In this document: positions 36,202 through 45,600 of the stretch, piece after piece
How the letters are laid out: each line of letters opens with the position of its first letter
Numbering within the stretch: position 1 is the stretch's first letter
NCBI GenBank assembly: GCA_049317525.1
Contig: JBMOIC010000012.1
Coordinates: 1-64,000, forward strand
From: UBA961 sp049317525
GTDB lineage: Bacteria > Bacteroidota > Ignavibacteria > Kapaibacteriales > UBA961
Length of the DNA stretch: 64,000 bases
Reading direction: 5' to 3'
Notes under the pieces: generated by a model
Told to the model about the DNA's origin: nothing
Databases searched by the model: none
The model's input: the letters and a program-made list of their open reading frames with translations, nothing else
Translations under genes and position numbers: made by a program

Positions 36202-37587
36202 ATGGAAACACTTAATCTTTTTGTTCAATTTGTAAAAGTTATTGGAATAATAGTTACGATTCATGAACTAGGGCACTTTTTAACTGCAAAAGCTTGTGGC
36301 ATGAGGGCAGAGATTTTTGCTATAGGTATGGGATTTAGACTTTTCGGATGGAATAAAATCAATGGCTTTACTTTTGGAAATTTACCAGAAAATTGGGATG
36401 GTGGTGCTCATACAGATTATAGACTATGCCTACTTCCAATTGGTGGTTATGTTAAAATATCAGGCATGGTAGATGAAAGCTTTGATAATGATCAATTAGT
36501 TTCAGAGCCAAAACCATGGGAATTTAGATCAAAAAACCCTTTTCAAAAAGCATTAGTTATTAGTGCTGGTGTGCTATTCAATTTTATTTTATCATTTGGT
36601 ATTTATTCCAGCATTGCTTTTTCAGAGGGAAAGAATGAAAGTGCTACTACTACAGTGTCCTATGTTCAATCAGCATCTGTGTGCTATTCAGCTGGAATCA
36701 GAGCTGGAGATAAAATTCTCAGTATAAATAATAAACCTGTCAATAGCTGGGAAGATATTGCATCTGGCTTAACATTAGAGCATTTGGGCGAAGATAGAAT
36801 TATTGAAATTCAAACCGCAGAAAATGTAAAAAAGACAATTAAAGCTGATGGAAAATCCTTGGTAGATGCTATTACTCAAAAAAAAGGCTTAGGAATTGCT
36901 CCAGATGGTATAAGAATTGTAACAATGGCAGTTGAATCAATGATGCCAGCAGAAAATATTGGCATTAAAGCTGGCGACACATTACTTTCATTAAATGGAA
37001 ATGCTTTTATTAGTGCAGAAGAATTTGTGACTGTAATTACTAAAAACAAAGAAAAACCTTTAGCAATTTCCTGGAAACATGGAAATATTGTTAAACAAGA
37101 TACAATTAAACCAAAATATGATGGTAGTGTTAATAGATGGCGAATTGGTGTTCAAACTGGACAATTATATGCAGGCCCCAAAAAACATTCTGATTACACA
37201 TTAGCCCAAGCATTAAGTGTTGGGCTAGATCAAACAAATATGAATATTGGCCTATTCTTCAAAACTATTTCAAGTATTTTTCAAGGAAAAATGTCTTTTA
37301 GAGAAAGTATTGGTGGCCCTGTTCAAATAGCTAAAATTGCTGGACAACAAGCAGAAAAAGGCATATCGGATTTTTTACTTCTTGTTGCTTCTTTATCTGT
37401 ATCTATAGCTGTTATAAATATTTTGCCTATTCCTGCATTGGATGGTGGGCATCTTGTATTTATTATTATCGAAGGCATTACAAAGAAAGAAGTTCCTATC
37501 AAAGTCAAAATGATAGTGCAGCAAATCGGTGTTGCCCTTTTACTCCTTCTATTTTTGTTTATTACCATAAATGATTTAATCAAATAA
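36202..37587 (+). CDS. rseP: RseP-type site-2 zinc protease with PDZ domains
   Basis: A 461-residue intramembrane protease. The zinc motif HELGH is at 21-25 in the first helix, and NILPIPALDGGH near residue 405 supplies the third ligand. Two PDZ domains lie between, at about 145-215 (SVCYSAGIRAGDKILSINNK) and about 230-300 (NIGIKAGDTLLSLNG). Family members cleave anti-sigma factors after a first external cut, releasing ECF sigma factors, so this enzyme could act on the anti-sigma at 10931; that link is inferred. It is preceded by 131 bases and followed by a strong terminator. Confidence 0.95.
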   Translation: METLNLFVQFVKVIGIIVTIHELGHFLTAKACGMRAEIFAIGMGFRLFGWNKINGFTFGNLPENWDGGAHTDYRLCLLPIGGYVKISGMVDESFDNDQLVSEPKPWEFRSKNPFQKALVISAGVLFNFILSFGIYSSIAFSEGKNESATTTVSYVQSASVCYSAGIRAGDKILSINNKPVNSWEDIASGLTLEHLGEDRIIEIQTAENVKKTIKADGKSLVDAITQKKGLGIAPDGIRIVTMAVESMMPAENIGIKAGDTLLSLNGNAFISAEEFVTVITKNKEKPLAISWKHGNIVKQDTIKPKYDGSVNRWRIGVQTGQLYAGPKKHSDYTLAQALSVGLDQTNMNIGLFFKTISSIFQGKMSFRESIGGPVQIAKIAGQQAEKGISDFLLLVASLSVSIAVINILPIPALDGGHLVFIIIEGITKKEVPIKVKMIVQQIGVALLLLLFLFITINDLIK

Positions 37588-37594
37588 AGATCAT

Positions 37595-37627
37595 AAAAAA
37601 GCCGCATCAATGATGCGGCTTTTTTTA
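37595..37627. terminator. Bidirectional terminator between rseP and lat
   Basis: AAAAAAGCCGCATC, AA, TGATGCGGCTTTTTTT. A perfect, compact stem with A and T flanks between two convergent genes. Confidence 0.92.
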
Positions 37628-38974
37628 TTATAATGAGATAATTGAATCTCTAATTATATTCATACCTGCTTCAAGTTCTTTAATCTGCAAGGTTAAAGCT
37701 GGCCTAAATCGAACAGATTTTTCTCCGCATGCCAGAATGATTAATCCTCTATCATAACATTGATGAAGGAATTTCTTTCTTATTTCTGGATCTGGAAAAT
37801 CAAATGCACTAAATAATCCACGACCTCTACAATTAGAAATAATCATAGGAAACTCTTGTTGTAATTCATGCAATCGAGCTTGCAAAGCATTTCCAGTATT
37901 CTTAACATTTTCTAAGATATTATCTTCTTGAATTATCTCTAAATATCTTGTAGCACGTACCATATCTGTTAGGCTTCCACCCCATGTAGAATTAATTCTG
38001 CTTGAAACCCTAAATACATTGTCTGGCACTTCATCTACTCGATTAGTTGCTAAAATTCCGCACACTTGCATTTTTTTTCCAAATGCTAGAATATCTGGTT
38101 TAACTCCTAATTGCTCATGAGCCCACATCGTTCCTGTTAATCCAACACCTGTTTGAACTTCATCAAATATTAATAATGCATCTTCTTCATTTGCTATGTC
38201 GCGTAATTGTTGCAAAAACTCTGGTCGAAAATGATTATCCCCGCCTTCTCCTTGAATAGGCTCAATTATAATTGCAGCGATATCATCGGGATTATTAATA
38301 AATGCCTGCTTTATTTCTCTAATAGATTTATTTTCTCTTTCAATAAGATCTTCCAAATTCTTCTCAATCGGAAAAACGATAAAAGGATTAGACACCCTTG
38401 GCCAATCAAATTTTGGATATAATGCTGTCTTATTTGGATCTGTATTTGTTAAAGACATTGTATAACCAGATCTACCATGAAATGCCTGATTAAAATGCAA
38501 TATCTTATGCCCCTTCTCTATGGTATAACCTTTGCTAAAGTTCTTCTTTACTTTCCAATCAAAGGCTACTTTTAATGCATTTTCTATTGCAAGTGCACCA
38601 CCTTCTATATAAAAACTATGTATAAAGTAATCAGGAACGGCTATCGCAAAGAATGTTTTAACAAAAGAGGCCATAGCTTCAGAGTATAAGTCTGAATTTG
38701 ATGGTTTATTTACTGATATCTTTCCTAAATATTCAATAAAAGCTGGGTCAGTCATTTTTGGGTGATTTAATCCAATAGGATTTGATGCAAAACATGTAAA
38801 GAAATCTAAATAGTCTTTGCCTGTGATAGCATCATGTAAATATACTCCATGACTTTTAGAAACATCATATACAATTTCAAAACCATCTGCTAACATATAA
38901 TTACCCAATTCATGCAGAACTGAAGCAGCTTCAACTACATATTTGGGTGAATAATCTTCATTTTTTATATTCAT
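37628..38974 (-). CDS. lat: L-lysine 6-transaminase
   Basis: A 448-residue PLP enzyme of the class III aminotransferase family that converts L-lysine and 2-oxoglutarate to 2-aminoadipate 6-semialdehyde and glutamate. FTCFASNPIGLNHPKM, the NKPSNSDLYSEAMASFVKTF stretch, and EGGALAIENALKVAFDWK are distinctive of Lat. IIEPIQGEGGDNHFRPEFL, the cofactor-binding LIFDEVQTG, and FGKKMQVCGI with the Schiff-base lysine near residue 297 follow. Length fits. The product normally goes to 2-aminoadipate (catabolism) or piperideine-6-carboxylate; no dehydrogenase neighbour is seen. It is monocistronic. Confidence 0.93.
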   Translation of the reverse strand: MNIKNEDYSPKYVVEAASVLHELGNYMLADGFEIVYDVSKSHGVYLHDAITGKDYLDFFTCFASNPIGLNHPKMTDPAFIEYLGKISVNKPSNSDLYSEAMASFVKTFFAIAVPDYFIHSFYIEGGALAIENALKVAFDWKVKKNFSKGYTIEKGHKILHFNQAFHGRSGYTMSLTNTDPNKTALYPKFDWPRVSNPFIVFPIEKNLEDLIERENKSIREIKQAFINNPDDIAAIIIEPIQGEGGDNHFRPEFLQQLRDIANEEDALLIFDEVQTGVGLTGTMWAHEQLGVKPDILAFGKKMQVCGILATNRVDEVPDNVFRVSSRINSTWGGSLTDMVRATRYLEIIQEDNILENVKNTGNALQARLHELQQEFPMIISNCRGRGLFSAFDFPDPEIRKKFLHQCYDRGLIILACGEKSVRFRPALTLQIKELEAGMNIIRDSIISL

Positions 38975-39442
38975 AAGTATTGTCTTAAATGTGTAAGGTG
39001 ATAAGGTGATTTATTGTCTTAATAATATCACTCTAAATCAATTATTATTTTATCTACAGATTTGAATTCGGTACGATTATTGAATAATAATGTACAGTTC
39101 GAACATAATATCATTTTTATTTACATGTAGTAAAGATTTACATGTTTTTGTTCTGATATATAAATTAGAAATGCAATAAGTGCACGCCTAAGAGCAAGGT
39201 ATGATTCGAATGAACTACCTCTTATGGTTCCATGTTGGAGTAGATTTGAGCTGGCGATAAGTGTTTTACTTCTCATATATACAAATTACAAAAGTGCTTA
39301 TCATGGAACAAGTATCTAAGTGAAACAAATGCTATGTAATTGCGCAATCACTTGATAATTAGATTCATTACTAGTATTTTGCATTGGATTAATCAATAAG
39401 ATATAAATGTTTATTATATAATATTTTTATGGAGTCTTGACC
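38975..39442. other. Long intergenic region with a possible hairpin
   Basis: About 468 bases between divergent lat and the membrane protein gene, the longest gene-free stretch. I find no gene or known RNA. One imperfect stem is visible at 39189-39224: TAAGA-GGTA pairs with TACC-TCTTA across a 4-base bulge and a 14-base loop. TTG followed about 20 bases later by a TATTTTG box near 39372-39380 is a candidate promoter for the plus-strand gene. Confidence 0.5.
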
Positions 39443-40849
39443 ATGTCAGACAATAAAAAAAGTGGCGGTCATCATGATAATAAAGAAACTAAGATTCATT
39501 ATTTAATTATGATCGGTCTTTTTGCAGTCATTGCTTTCAGTTTTTATACTTTTGTTATACCTTCAATGGTACGAGGAGCTGTTGTTTTCCTTTTTAGACC
39601 AGACGGAGTTACTCAAACTATTCCTTTGTCTGAATATAATAGTAAAGATGAAAAAACAAAAGAAAAATTAAAGCATATTGCTTTAGTTAATGTTGATGGA
39701 GTCATTTCCGAAGCCGGCCCAGATGCTGGTAAGTTTCAAGAAAATGCAGGGAAACCGATTAAAGGTGTCATAAATACTGAATATATCTTTGATTTATCCA
39801 ATGCTACAAGGACTGAAGAATTAGATGGGTACTCTAAATTGGAAAGCGAGTGGATCTTAAAAGCTCCTAAACTTGGTGAATTTCCAATTATTATTGAACC
39901 TGCCCTTGGCTTTACAATTTTAGCTTTTGTTGTGGGATTCGCTGGATCTTTATTAATAACTTTAGTTATGCCTCCTTCAATTGGTTATATGGCCCTTAAA
40001 GTTAGACGAGAAATTCATCATACAAAATCTAAAATCAGATTACAAACTGGATTTTCTGATGATATAGTAGAGATTCTTGCCTTACCTGATAATCAATTAG
40101 CTGATTTGGAAGTTGATGAAAGACGTAAAATTGAGCTTGCATTTAAGAAGATTTGGGATAGAACTACAGAATCAAATGATTCACACGGTAATAATAATGT
40201 TCGCTTTAGTAGTGTTTTTGATGATCATACAGATGTAGTTGAATTCAGAAATGAAATGATTTTCTTACGTATGCAAGAATTTTTCTCAGACTTTGTAGTA
40301 AAAGAAATTTTAGATACTATGAGAGCCCAAGAATGGGAAAAGAATAATTTCTCATTTATGAAAGGTTTAAGATTGTATATGTCTCACCATTTCACAGAAC
40401 ATTATGCAAATAATGTTACCGGCCTTGCATATTTTGGTGCAGCTATCTTGATTATCATTATTGGTATTCGTGGTCTTAAATTTATTCCTTCAACACGTCC
40501 TTCTTTAATTTTGGGAGCTATCTTCTTGGAAGGAGCTATGCTTGCATTGATGGCTTTCACATTGCTTTATACAGAAGAAGAAGAACGTATGGATCGCATG
40601 TTAAAGAAAATGGAAGATGCTAATCGTAATCAATTAGATACTCTTGAAGATGTTTCTAAAGATATGCACAAAGTTGCTGTTGCTTTAGTAGATGGTAATT
40701 CAGAGATGATTAAGCAAAAAGTTAGTCAAGCTGTTGGTGAATACCTTTCCGATGAAAAGAATATTCGTGGTGAATTGGCTAAAGAAATTGGTGATATTGT
40801 TTTAAAAGCAATTGGAAGCGGAGTTATGGGACAAGCTAAGTCTAAATAA
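39443..40849 (+). CDS. Membrane protein of unknown family, four predicted helices
   Basis: I do not recognise this 468-469-residue protein. Four hydrophobic segments are visible: about 24-45, 150-178, 325-345 and 352-375. Between helices 1 and 2 lies a domain of about 105 residues. Between 2 and 3 is a charged cytoplasmic-looking region of about 145 residues, rich in Glu, Lys and Arg. After helix 4 is a coiled-coil-like tail (EEEERMDRMLKKMEDANRNQLDTLEDVSKD) and an amphipathic end. There is no signal peptide cleavage site, catalytic motif or metal motif. The layout recalls energised motor-channel proteins (MotA/ExbB type), but I see no convincing motif. A GGAG element 8 nt before the ATG at 39443 favours this start over the TTG at 39437. 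It stands alone with its own terminator. Confidence 0.75.
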   Translation: MSDNKKSGGHHDNKETKIHYLIMIGLFAVIAFSFYTFVIPSMVRGAVVFLFRPDGVTQTIPLSEYNSKDEKTKEKLKHIALVNVDGVISEAGPDAGKFQENAGKPIKGVINTEYIFDLSNATRTEELDGYSKLESEWILKAPKLGEFPIIIEPALGFTILAFVVGFAGSLLITLVMPPSIGYMALKVRREIHHTKSKIRLQTGFSDDIVEILALPDNQLADLEVDERRKIELAFKKIWDRTTESNDSHGNNNVRFSSVFDDHTDVVEFRNEMIFLRMQEFFSDFVVKEILDTMRAQEWEKNNFSFMKGLRLYMSHHFTEHYANNVTGLAYFGAAILIIIIGIRGLKFIPSTRPSLILGAIFLEGAMLALMAFTLLYTEEEERMDRMLKKMEDANRNQLDTLEDVSKDMHKVAVALVDGNSEMIKQKVSQAVGEYLSDEKNIRGELAKEIGDIVLKAIGSGVMGQAKSK

Positions 40850-40876
40850 TGACAATCTAATTCAAAGTTCATATAT

Positions 40877-40911
40877 AAAAAAAAGGAGTTCATTTTGAAC
40901 TCCTTTTTTTT
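40877..40911. terminator. Bidirectional terminator after the membrane protein gene
   Basis: AAAAAAAAGGAGTTCA, TTT, TGAACTCCTTTTTTTT. The T run reaches the stop codon of the convergent paaD-like gene. Confidence 0.92.
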
Positions 40912-41380
40912 ATACTGGTTTGAACTGTTCAAATGCTTGCATACATGAATTGCAATAGTGTATTGATCTACATAATGTAGGACCAAATGGATTTCTCAGA
41001 TTTGTATCTTTGCTATTGCAATAAGGACAAGCAACATTGTATAATATATCTAAATCTAAAACTGTAGTATATTCAGGTGGTGGGGCTAAGCCAAACTTCT
41101 TTAAAGCTAATTTCCCTTTTTCAGATATTCGATTTGAATTCCAAGGTTCATCATAGTTAACAAGCACAGTTACTTTTTGATCTAATATAGACAATGTTTT
41201 TTCTATGTCTGATTTCATTACATCAATTGCAGGACATCCAACAAATGTTGGTGTCATGGTAACTACTATCTCATCTGTACACTCTACTGACGTTATAATA
41301 CCTAAATCTACTATCGATACAGATGGAATTTCAGGATCTGTAACTGCCTCTAACATTGATAATATCTGGGTTTTATTCAT
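40910..41380 (-). CDS. paaD: PaaD-like protein (MIP18 family with zinc ribbon)
   Basis: A protein of about 156 residues matching PaaD (PaaJ), a small protein needed for phenylacetyl-CoA epoxidase and probably for its iron-site assembly. The MIP18/SufT-like N-terminal domain has DPEIPSVSIVDLGII and TPTFVGCPAID. The C-terminal zinc ribbon is CPYC...C...CNSC. The frame also has an ATG at 41401 that would overlap the upstream gene by 14 nt; the ATG at 41380 fits the family better. paaA, paaB, paaC and paaE are not in the window, so either they are elsewhere or this is a general iron-sulfur assembly protein. It is last in a minus-strand run after transaldolase and a thioredoxin-fold gene. Confidence 0.87.
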   Translation of the reverse strand: MNKTQILSMLEAVTDPEIPSVSIVDLGIITSVECTDEIVVTMTPTFVGCPAIDVMKSDIEKTLSILDQKVTVLVNYDEPWNSNRISEKGKLALKKFGLAPPPEYTTVLDLDILYNVACPYCNSKDTNLRNPFGPTLCRSIHYCNSCMQAFEQFKPV

Positions 41381-41387
41381 TACATCT

Positions 41388-41885
41388 TTATTTGGATACA
41401 TGTTGATTTATTGCTTCATTAAGCATTTGTAATTCGGAATTAGTTCCTTTACCTGAAATCTTATATCGAATAATACCTTTATTATCAATAAAGACAATTG
41501 TAGGTATTCCATCCGGACAATTGTAATATTCAAAGAGTTTACCTTCCCAGTCCATTAATATTGGATTAGAGTATGAATCCTTAAATTTACCTTTTATAAA
41601 TCCTTTTAAGAAACCTGGGACAGAACTTACATCAGCAAAGGCAACAAACTCTATTGTATTTCTATATAAAGGTTCTAAAACTTTTGTCCAATTCGATGTA
41701 TAATCACTACCAGTTCTATCTGCAAGAAATAATAGCTGCCTTCTACCCTGAATATTCACTGATTTATGTTCATTACCATATTGATCTTCTAACACATAAC
41801 TAATTGACTTACTTCCAATTGAAGAAGCAATTGTTATAAATGAACTAAGTAGTAATAAAGTTATGACAAGATATTTATTATTCAT
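41388..41885 (-). CDS. Exported thioredoxin-fold protein lacking a CxxC motif
   Basis: A 165-residue protein with a signal peptide (about 1-22). The remainder looks like a peroxiredoxin or YtfJ-like thioredoxin fold: QLLFLADRTGSDYTSNW follows the first strand, then FVAFADVSSVPGFL, SNPILMDWEGKLFEYYNCPDG, and the cis-proline region IPTIVFIDNKGIIRYKISG. The site after the first strand has Thr-Gly-Ser in place of CxxC. Only one cysteine is present, near residue 127. Redox catalysis of the usual kind is therefore unlikely; binding or a one-cysteine mechanism is possible. It follows transaldolase by 12 nt. Confidence 0.78.
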   Translation of the reverse strand: MNNKYLVITLLLLSSFITIASSIGSKSISYVLEDQYGNEHKSVNIQGRRQLLFLADRTGSDYTSNWTKVLEPLYRNTIEFVAFADVSSVPGFLKGFIKGKFKDSYSNPILMDWEGKLFEYYNCPDGIPTIVFIDNKGIIRYKISGKGTNSELQMLNEAINQHVSK

Positions 41886-41897
41886 TTAATGTACTTT

Positions 41898-42560
41898 TTA
41901 TTGTTCTTTTGCAGCTAACATTTTTTTATGATCACTTATAAAGGAAGCTAAGCCAGAATCAGTTAAAGAATGATGTAATATTTGCGATAGAACTTTATAA
42001 GGTACTGTAGCAATATCAGCACCTGCTTTTGCACAATCTAGAATGTGAATAGGATGGCGAATAGAAGCTGCTATAATTTGTGATTCTAAACCATGTCTAT
42101 CCCATATCTCACATGTATCTTTAACTGCTATCATCCCGTCAGTACCTATATCATCTAGTCTACCTACAAACACACTAACATAACTTGCACCGGCATTATT
42201 AGCAGCTAGTGCTTGCATAGCTGTAAATATTAAAGTCACATTTGTTGGAATTTCTTGTCTAGACAACTCTTTTACTGCTGCGAGTCCATTAGGAATCATA
42301 GGTATTTTAATAGTTGCTTCTGGAAACCAAGAAAGTATTTCTTCAGCCTCTTTAAGCATTCCTGTAGTATCTGTTGAATTTACTTCTACAGAAACATGTC
42401 CACCTATAGTTTTATAAATAGAAACAATAAGTTCTTTAATTGAAAGAGATGGATCTTCTTTAGCTAATAAAGAAGGATTTGTTGTAATTCCATTTATAAA
42501 ACCATAACTGTTTATAATTTCGATTTCTTTCATATTTGCGGAATCTAAATATAATTGCAT
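41898..42560 (-). CDS. tal: Transaldolase (TalC/fructose-6-phosphate aldolase subfamily)
   Basis: A 220-residue TIM-barrel enzyme of the short transaldolase group, acting in the pentose phosphate pathway. MQLYLDSANMKEIEII is followed by GITTNPSLLAKED. The Schiff-base lysine lies in ATIKIPMIPNGLAAVKEL, and TLIFTAMQALAANNAGASYVSVFVGRLDDIG follows. An upstream in-frame ATG at 42584 would start inside the terminator of the preceding gene, so the ATG at 42560 is chosen. Length agrees with the subfamily. Whether it is a true transaldolase or a fructose-6-phosphate aldolase cannot be decided from sequence here. Confidence 0.93.
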   Translation of the reverse strand: MQLYLDSANMKEIEIINSYGFINGITTNPSLLAKEDPSLSIKELIVSIYKTIGGHVSVEVNSTDTTGMLKEAEEILSWFPEATIKIPMIPNGLAAVKELSRQEIPTNVTLIFTAMQALAANNAGASYVSVFVGRLDDIGTDGMIAVKDTCEIWDRHGLESQIIAASIRHPIHILDCAKAGADIATVPYKVLSQILHHSLTDSGLASFISDHKKMLAAKEQ

Positions 42561-42582
42561 TGTGTGCTCTAAATAATAATCC

Positions 42583-42616
42583 AAAAAAAAGACCCCTCAA
42601 ATAACTCTGAGGGGCC
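42583..42616 (-). terminator. Rho-independent terminator of the 1934-residue T9SS gene
   Basis: On the minus strand GGCCCCTCAGAG, TTATT, TGAGGGGTC and then eight T (A-run 42583-42590 on the plus strand). It ends the large gene and separates it from the transaldolase unit. Confidence 0.92.
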
Positions 42617-42638
42617 TAATATTTAATAGTGATATATA

Positions 42639-45600
42639 TTATTTAACAACTTGTATAGAACGAGTTGCGAAACTATCACCAGATTTTACGATGATTTGAT
42701 ATACACCAGATGCTAAATCTGAACTTGATACTTCTAATGTATGAGTACCAGCATTTATGTTACCGCTAAATATTGTTGATATTTCGCGACCCATCATATC
42801 AGTAAGAACAACTGTAACTAAACCGCTGTTTTGTACTGAATAGTCAAAGCTTGCAATTCCAGAAACTGGATTTGGACGACTTTCACTTATAGATAGATTA
42901 CTATTAACATCACCAATAACTACAGCAACTTCATCACTGTATTTGAATGAACCATCTCTATCAACCATACGTAAACGATAGATATAAGAAGATCCATTAC
43001 GAACATTCATATCAACTGTATTATAATCACGACGTGAGGTACTGTTTCCAGCAGCAGGAACTGTTTCAATTCTTTCAAATTCAAGATTACCAGCTACTTT
43101 CTCAGCTTTTTCTACTTCATACCATGCACTATTTGATTCACTTGCTGTTGACCAATCAATAGAAACTGATTTTCCAAGTTTGCGAGCATCAAATTCTACT
43201 AATTCAACTGGAGTAACTTTACCTGCATTAAATTGGATATAATCAAATGATCCTCTTAGAACTCTTTCTAAACCTGTACGTTGTCCAGACTTAGCAAAGT
43301 GTCTCCAATCGATACCATAATTAATAACATTCCAATTTGTAGAAGTAGTAGCAACACCCATTGCTGTATCTGCAATTCCTGCATCAGTTGTTCTGTAACG
43401 GAAAGCAACTCTTGAAAGACCTTGTGATTGAGCGTTTGTAAAGATTCTCATTAAAGATGGACGTGGAGCTGGATCAATATAAGTACCATTAACAAAACCA
43501 GTTGTTTTGATTAATTCACTTAAACCACGTTGTACAAATACACCATCAATAAATGATTGACCAAGAGCAACTACTGTAGGAGTGTATCCAGCTGCAACAG
43601 GAGTTGTTACGATAGCTGCACCATTACGAACTACACTTGATCTAAGTTGATTATTTACAAAGAATTCATCGTTTGTTGCATTTAAGCCAACATGATTTGA
43701 TACAACATTTTGTGTAGAGATAATCAAGTTCTTCTTTAATGTACTTGAACCAGAAGCTAAATATGCTCTTAATTGGTCTCTTTCTGTTCTTAGTAGTAGA
43801 GTATTATCTTCTGACCATAACAACATTTTATATGGTGTATAATCGAATGAACGTGCTTCCCAACCTGTACGATCAAGAATGTCATAACGATATACACGCT
43901 TATCATTAGGAACTAATTTAGTAGGATCACTAAAGAAGCCTAAACTATCTAGCGCTGTTCTTAAGCTGTCTGTATTCATACGGCCAACTGCATTATTAGC
44001 ATAATTTGGTGCAGTAGGTAGAGTATTTTTATGATCAAATCCACTATTCAATACAGATATCATGAATTTAGATACATTTGACTGGCGTACATAGAATCTA
44101 GCTTGTGAAGCAAATGCATTATTAGAATTATTTTCATCTTGATAACCATTTACGAAACTTGCTGTAAACTCATATCTAGGTGTAACATTAGGACGCATAG
44201 TAGCATCAACTGCTGATTGCATCCATGTAGGAGAAGTGTAAGCTGTACCAAGTGTACTTAATGTTTGAACTGAAACATCACCTAGTTTTACATCTCTAGT
44301 TTCTCCAGCACCAATAATAACTGATATAGTACCTATTGGAGAAGGAACACCATAAGTAGCTACTGCATTTCCACTAGTAGCTGCTGATTCCATAGCATAA
44401 GTACCGGTAAGGCTAATAGTTTGTGATAATGTACTATTATTTCTTAATCTTACCATTACAGGAACACTAGAAGTATCTGCTGTTACATATTCAACATCAG
44501 AGAATGGACCACCATAAGTACATGTACCACTCTTATATGCACGAGGAGCTGTAATTGTTAAAACTTCAACATCGTTTACATAAGGAATACCATTAAATTC
44601 ATCTGCACCAATATCATAAGGATTTTGCGCAGTACCACGAGGCTCACCATCAATATCTTGTGTCACATATGATAGTCTTTCACCTGCATTATTAATGATA
44701 CTTCCAACAGTACGCTTTTGACGCATTGAAACAACTGGATATTGACCAATTAACAATAATGAATCTGTTGATGATGCAACAAAGTTAGCCTCAAAACTAT
44801 TCTTATCTTGTCCTGTCCAATTATACCATTGATCTCTAGTATTAAATTCGTCTTGGCAACTTCCCAATAATACTTGGCTTAGAGTATCTATCTCTACAAA
44901 ACGCATAAATGCACCTTGTTTAGTCCATGTAGAAGTTGGGAAACCGGTTGGCCGTGATGTCCATGCAACATTTCTATTTGAAGATAAACCACCACTATAT
45001 TTTGGTAATAAACCTTGATAAAAATATGCAGAATAAGGGAAACCATAGAATAATGAAGTTGCATCCAAAGGTTGCGTAACAGCAACAGCATTGTTTGTCA
45101 TTACTGCATTAAATGAATTCTGAATTGCAATACCAACAGCTGTACCCATTCTTGTTGATAATGAGTCATCTTGAATTAATACAGTATTATTTGCAACTAT
45201 ATCACCACGAGTGAAATATGCTCTTGCATTTTTTGCTGGATTAAATGATGTACGAGGGGTAGTCAAAGAAGCAGCTTGTGTTGTAAATGATTGAGTTAAT
45301 GACCAAGCATTACCAAGATTTTGGCTAAAAGCTTGTCCTGTTTGACGGTCAGTTGTCAATTGTATACCAACTCTATGAACTGCTGTATTAAATACTTTTG
45401 AACCGTTGAAGTTAATACCTCTGCTTAATCCGAACACTAGATTACCAAATACTTTTGTGTTTTCATTTACAGATGGTTGCAATGTATTTTCTAAAATACC
45501 TGTTGCACTGTAGTTATTTTGACTTTGATTAACATTAATACCACGGCTAATGAAATATGATGCAACATCATTTACTTCATTGTAGCTAATTTCTGTATTA

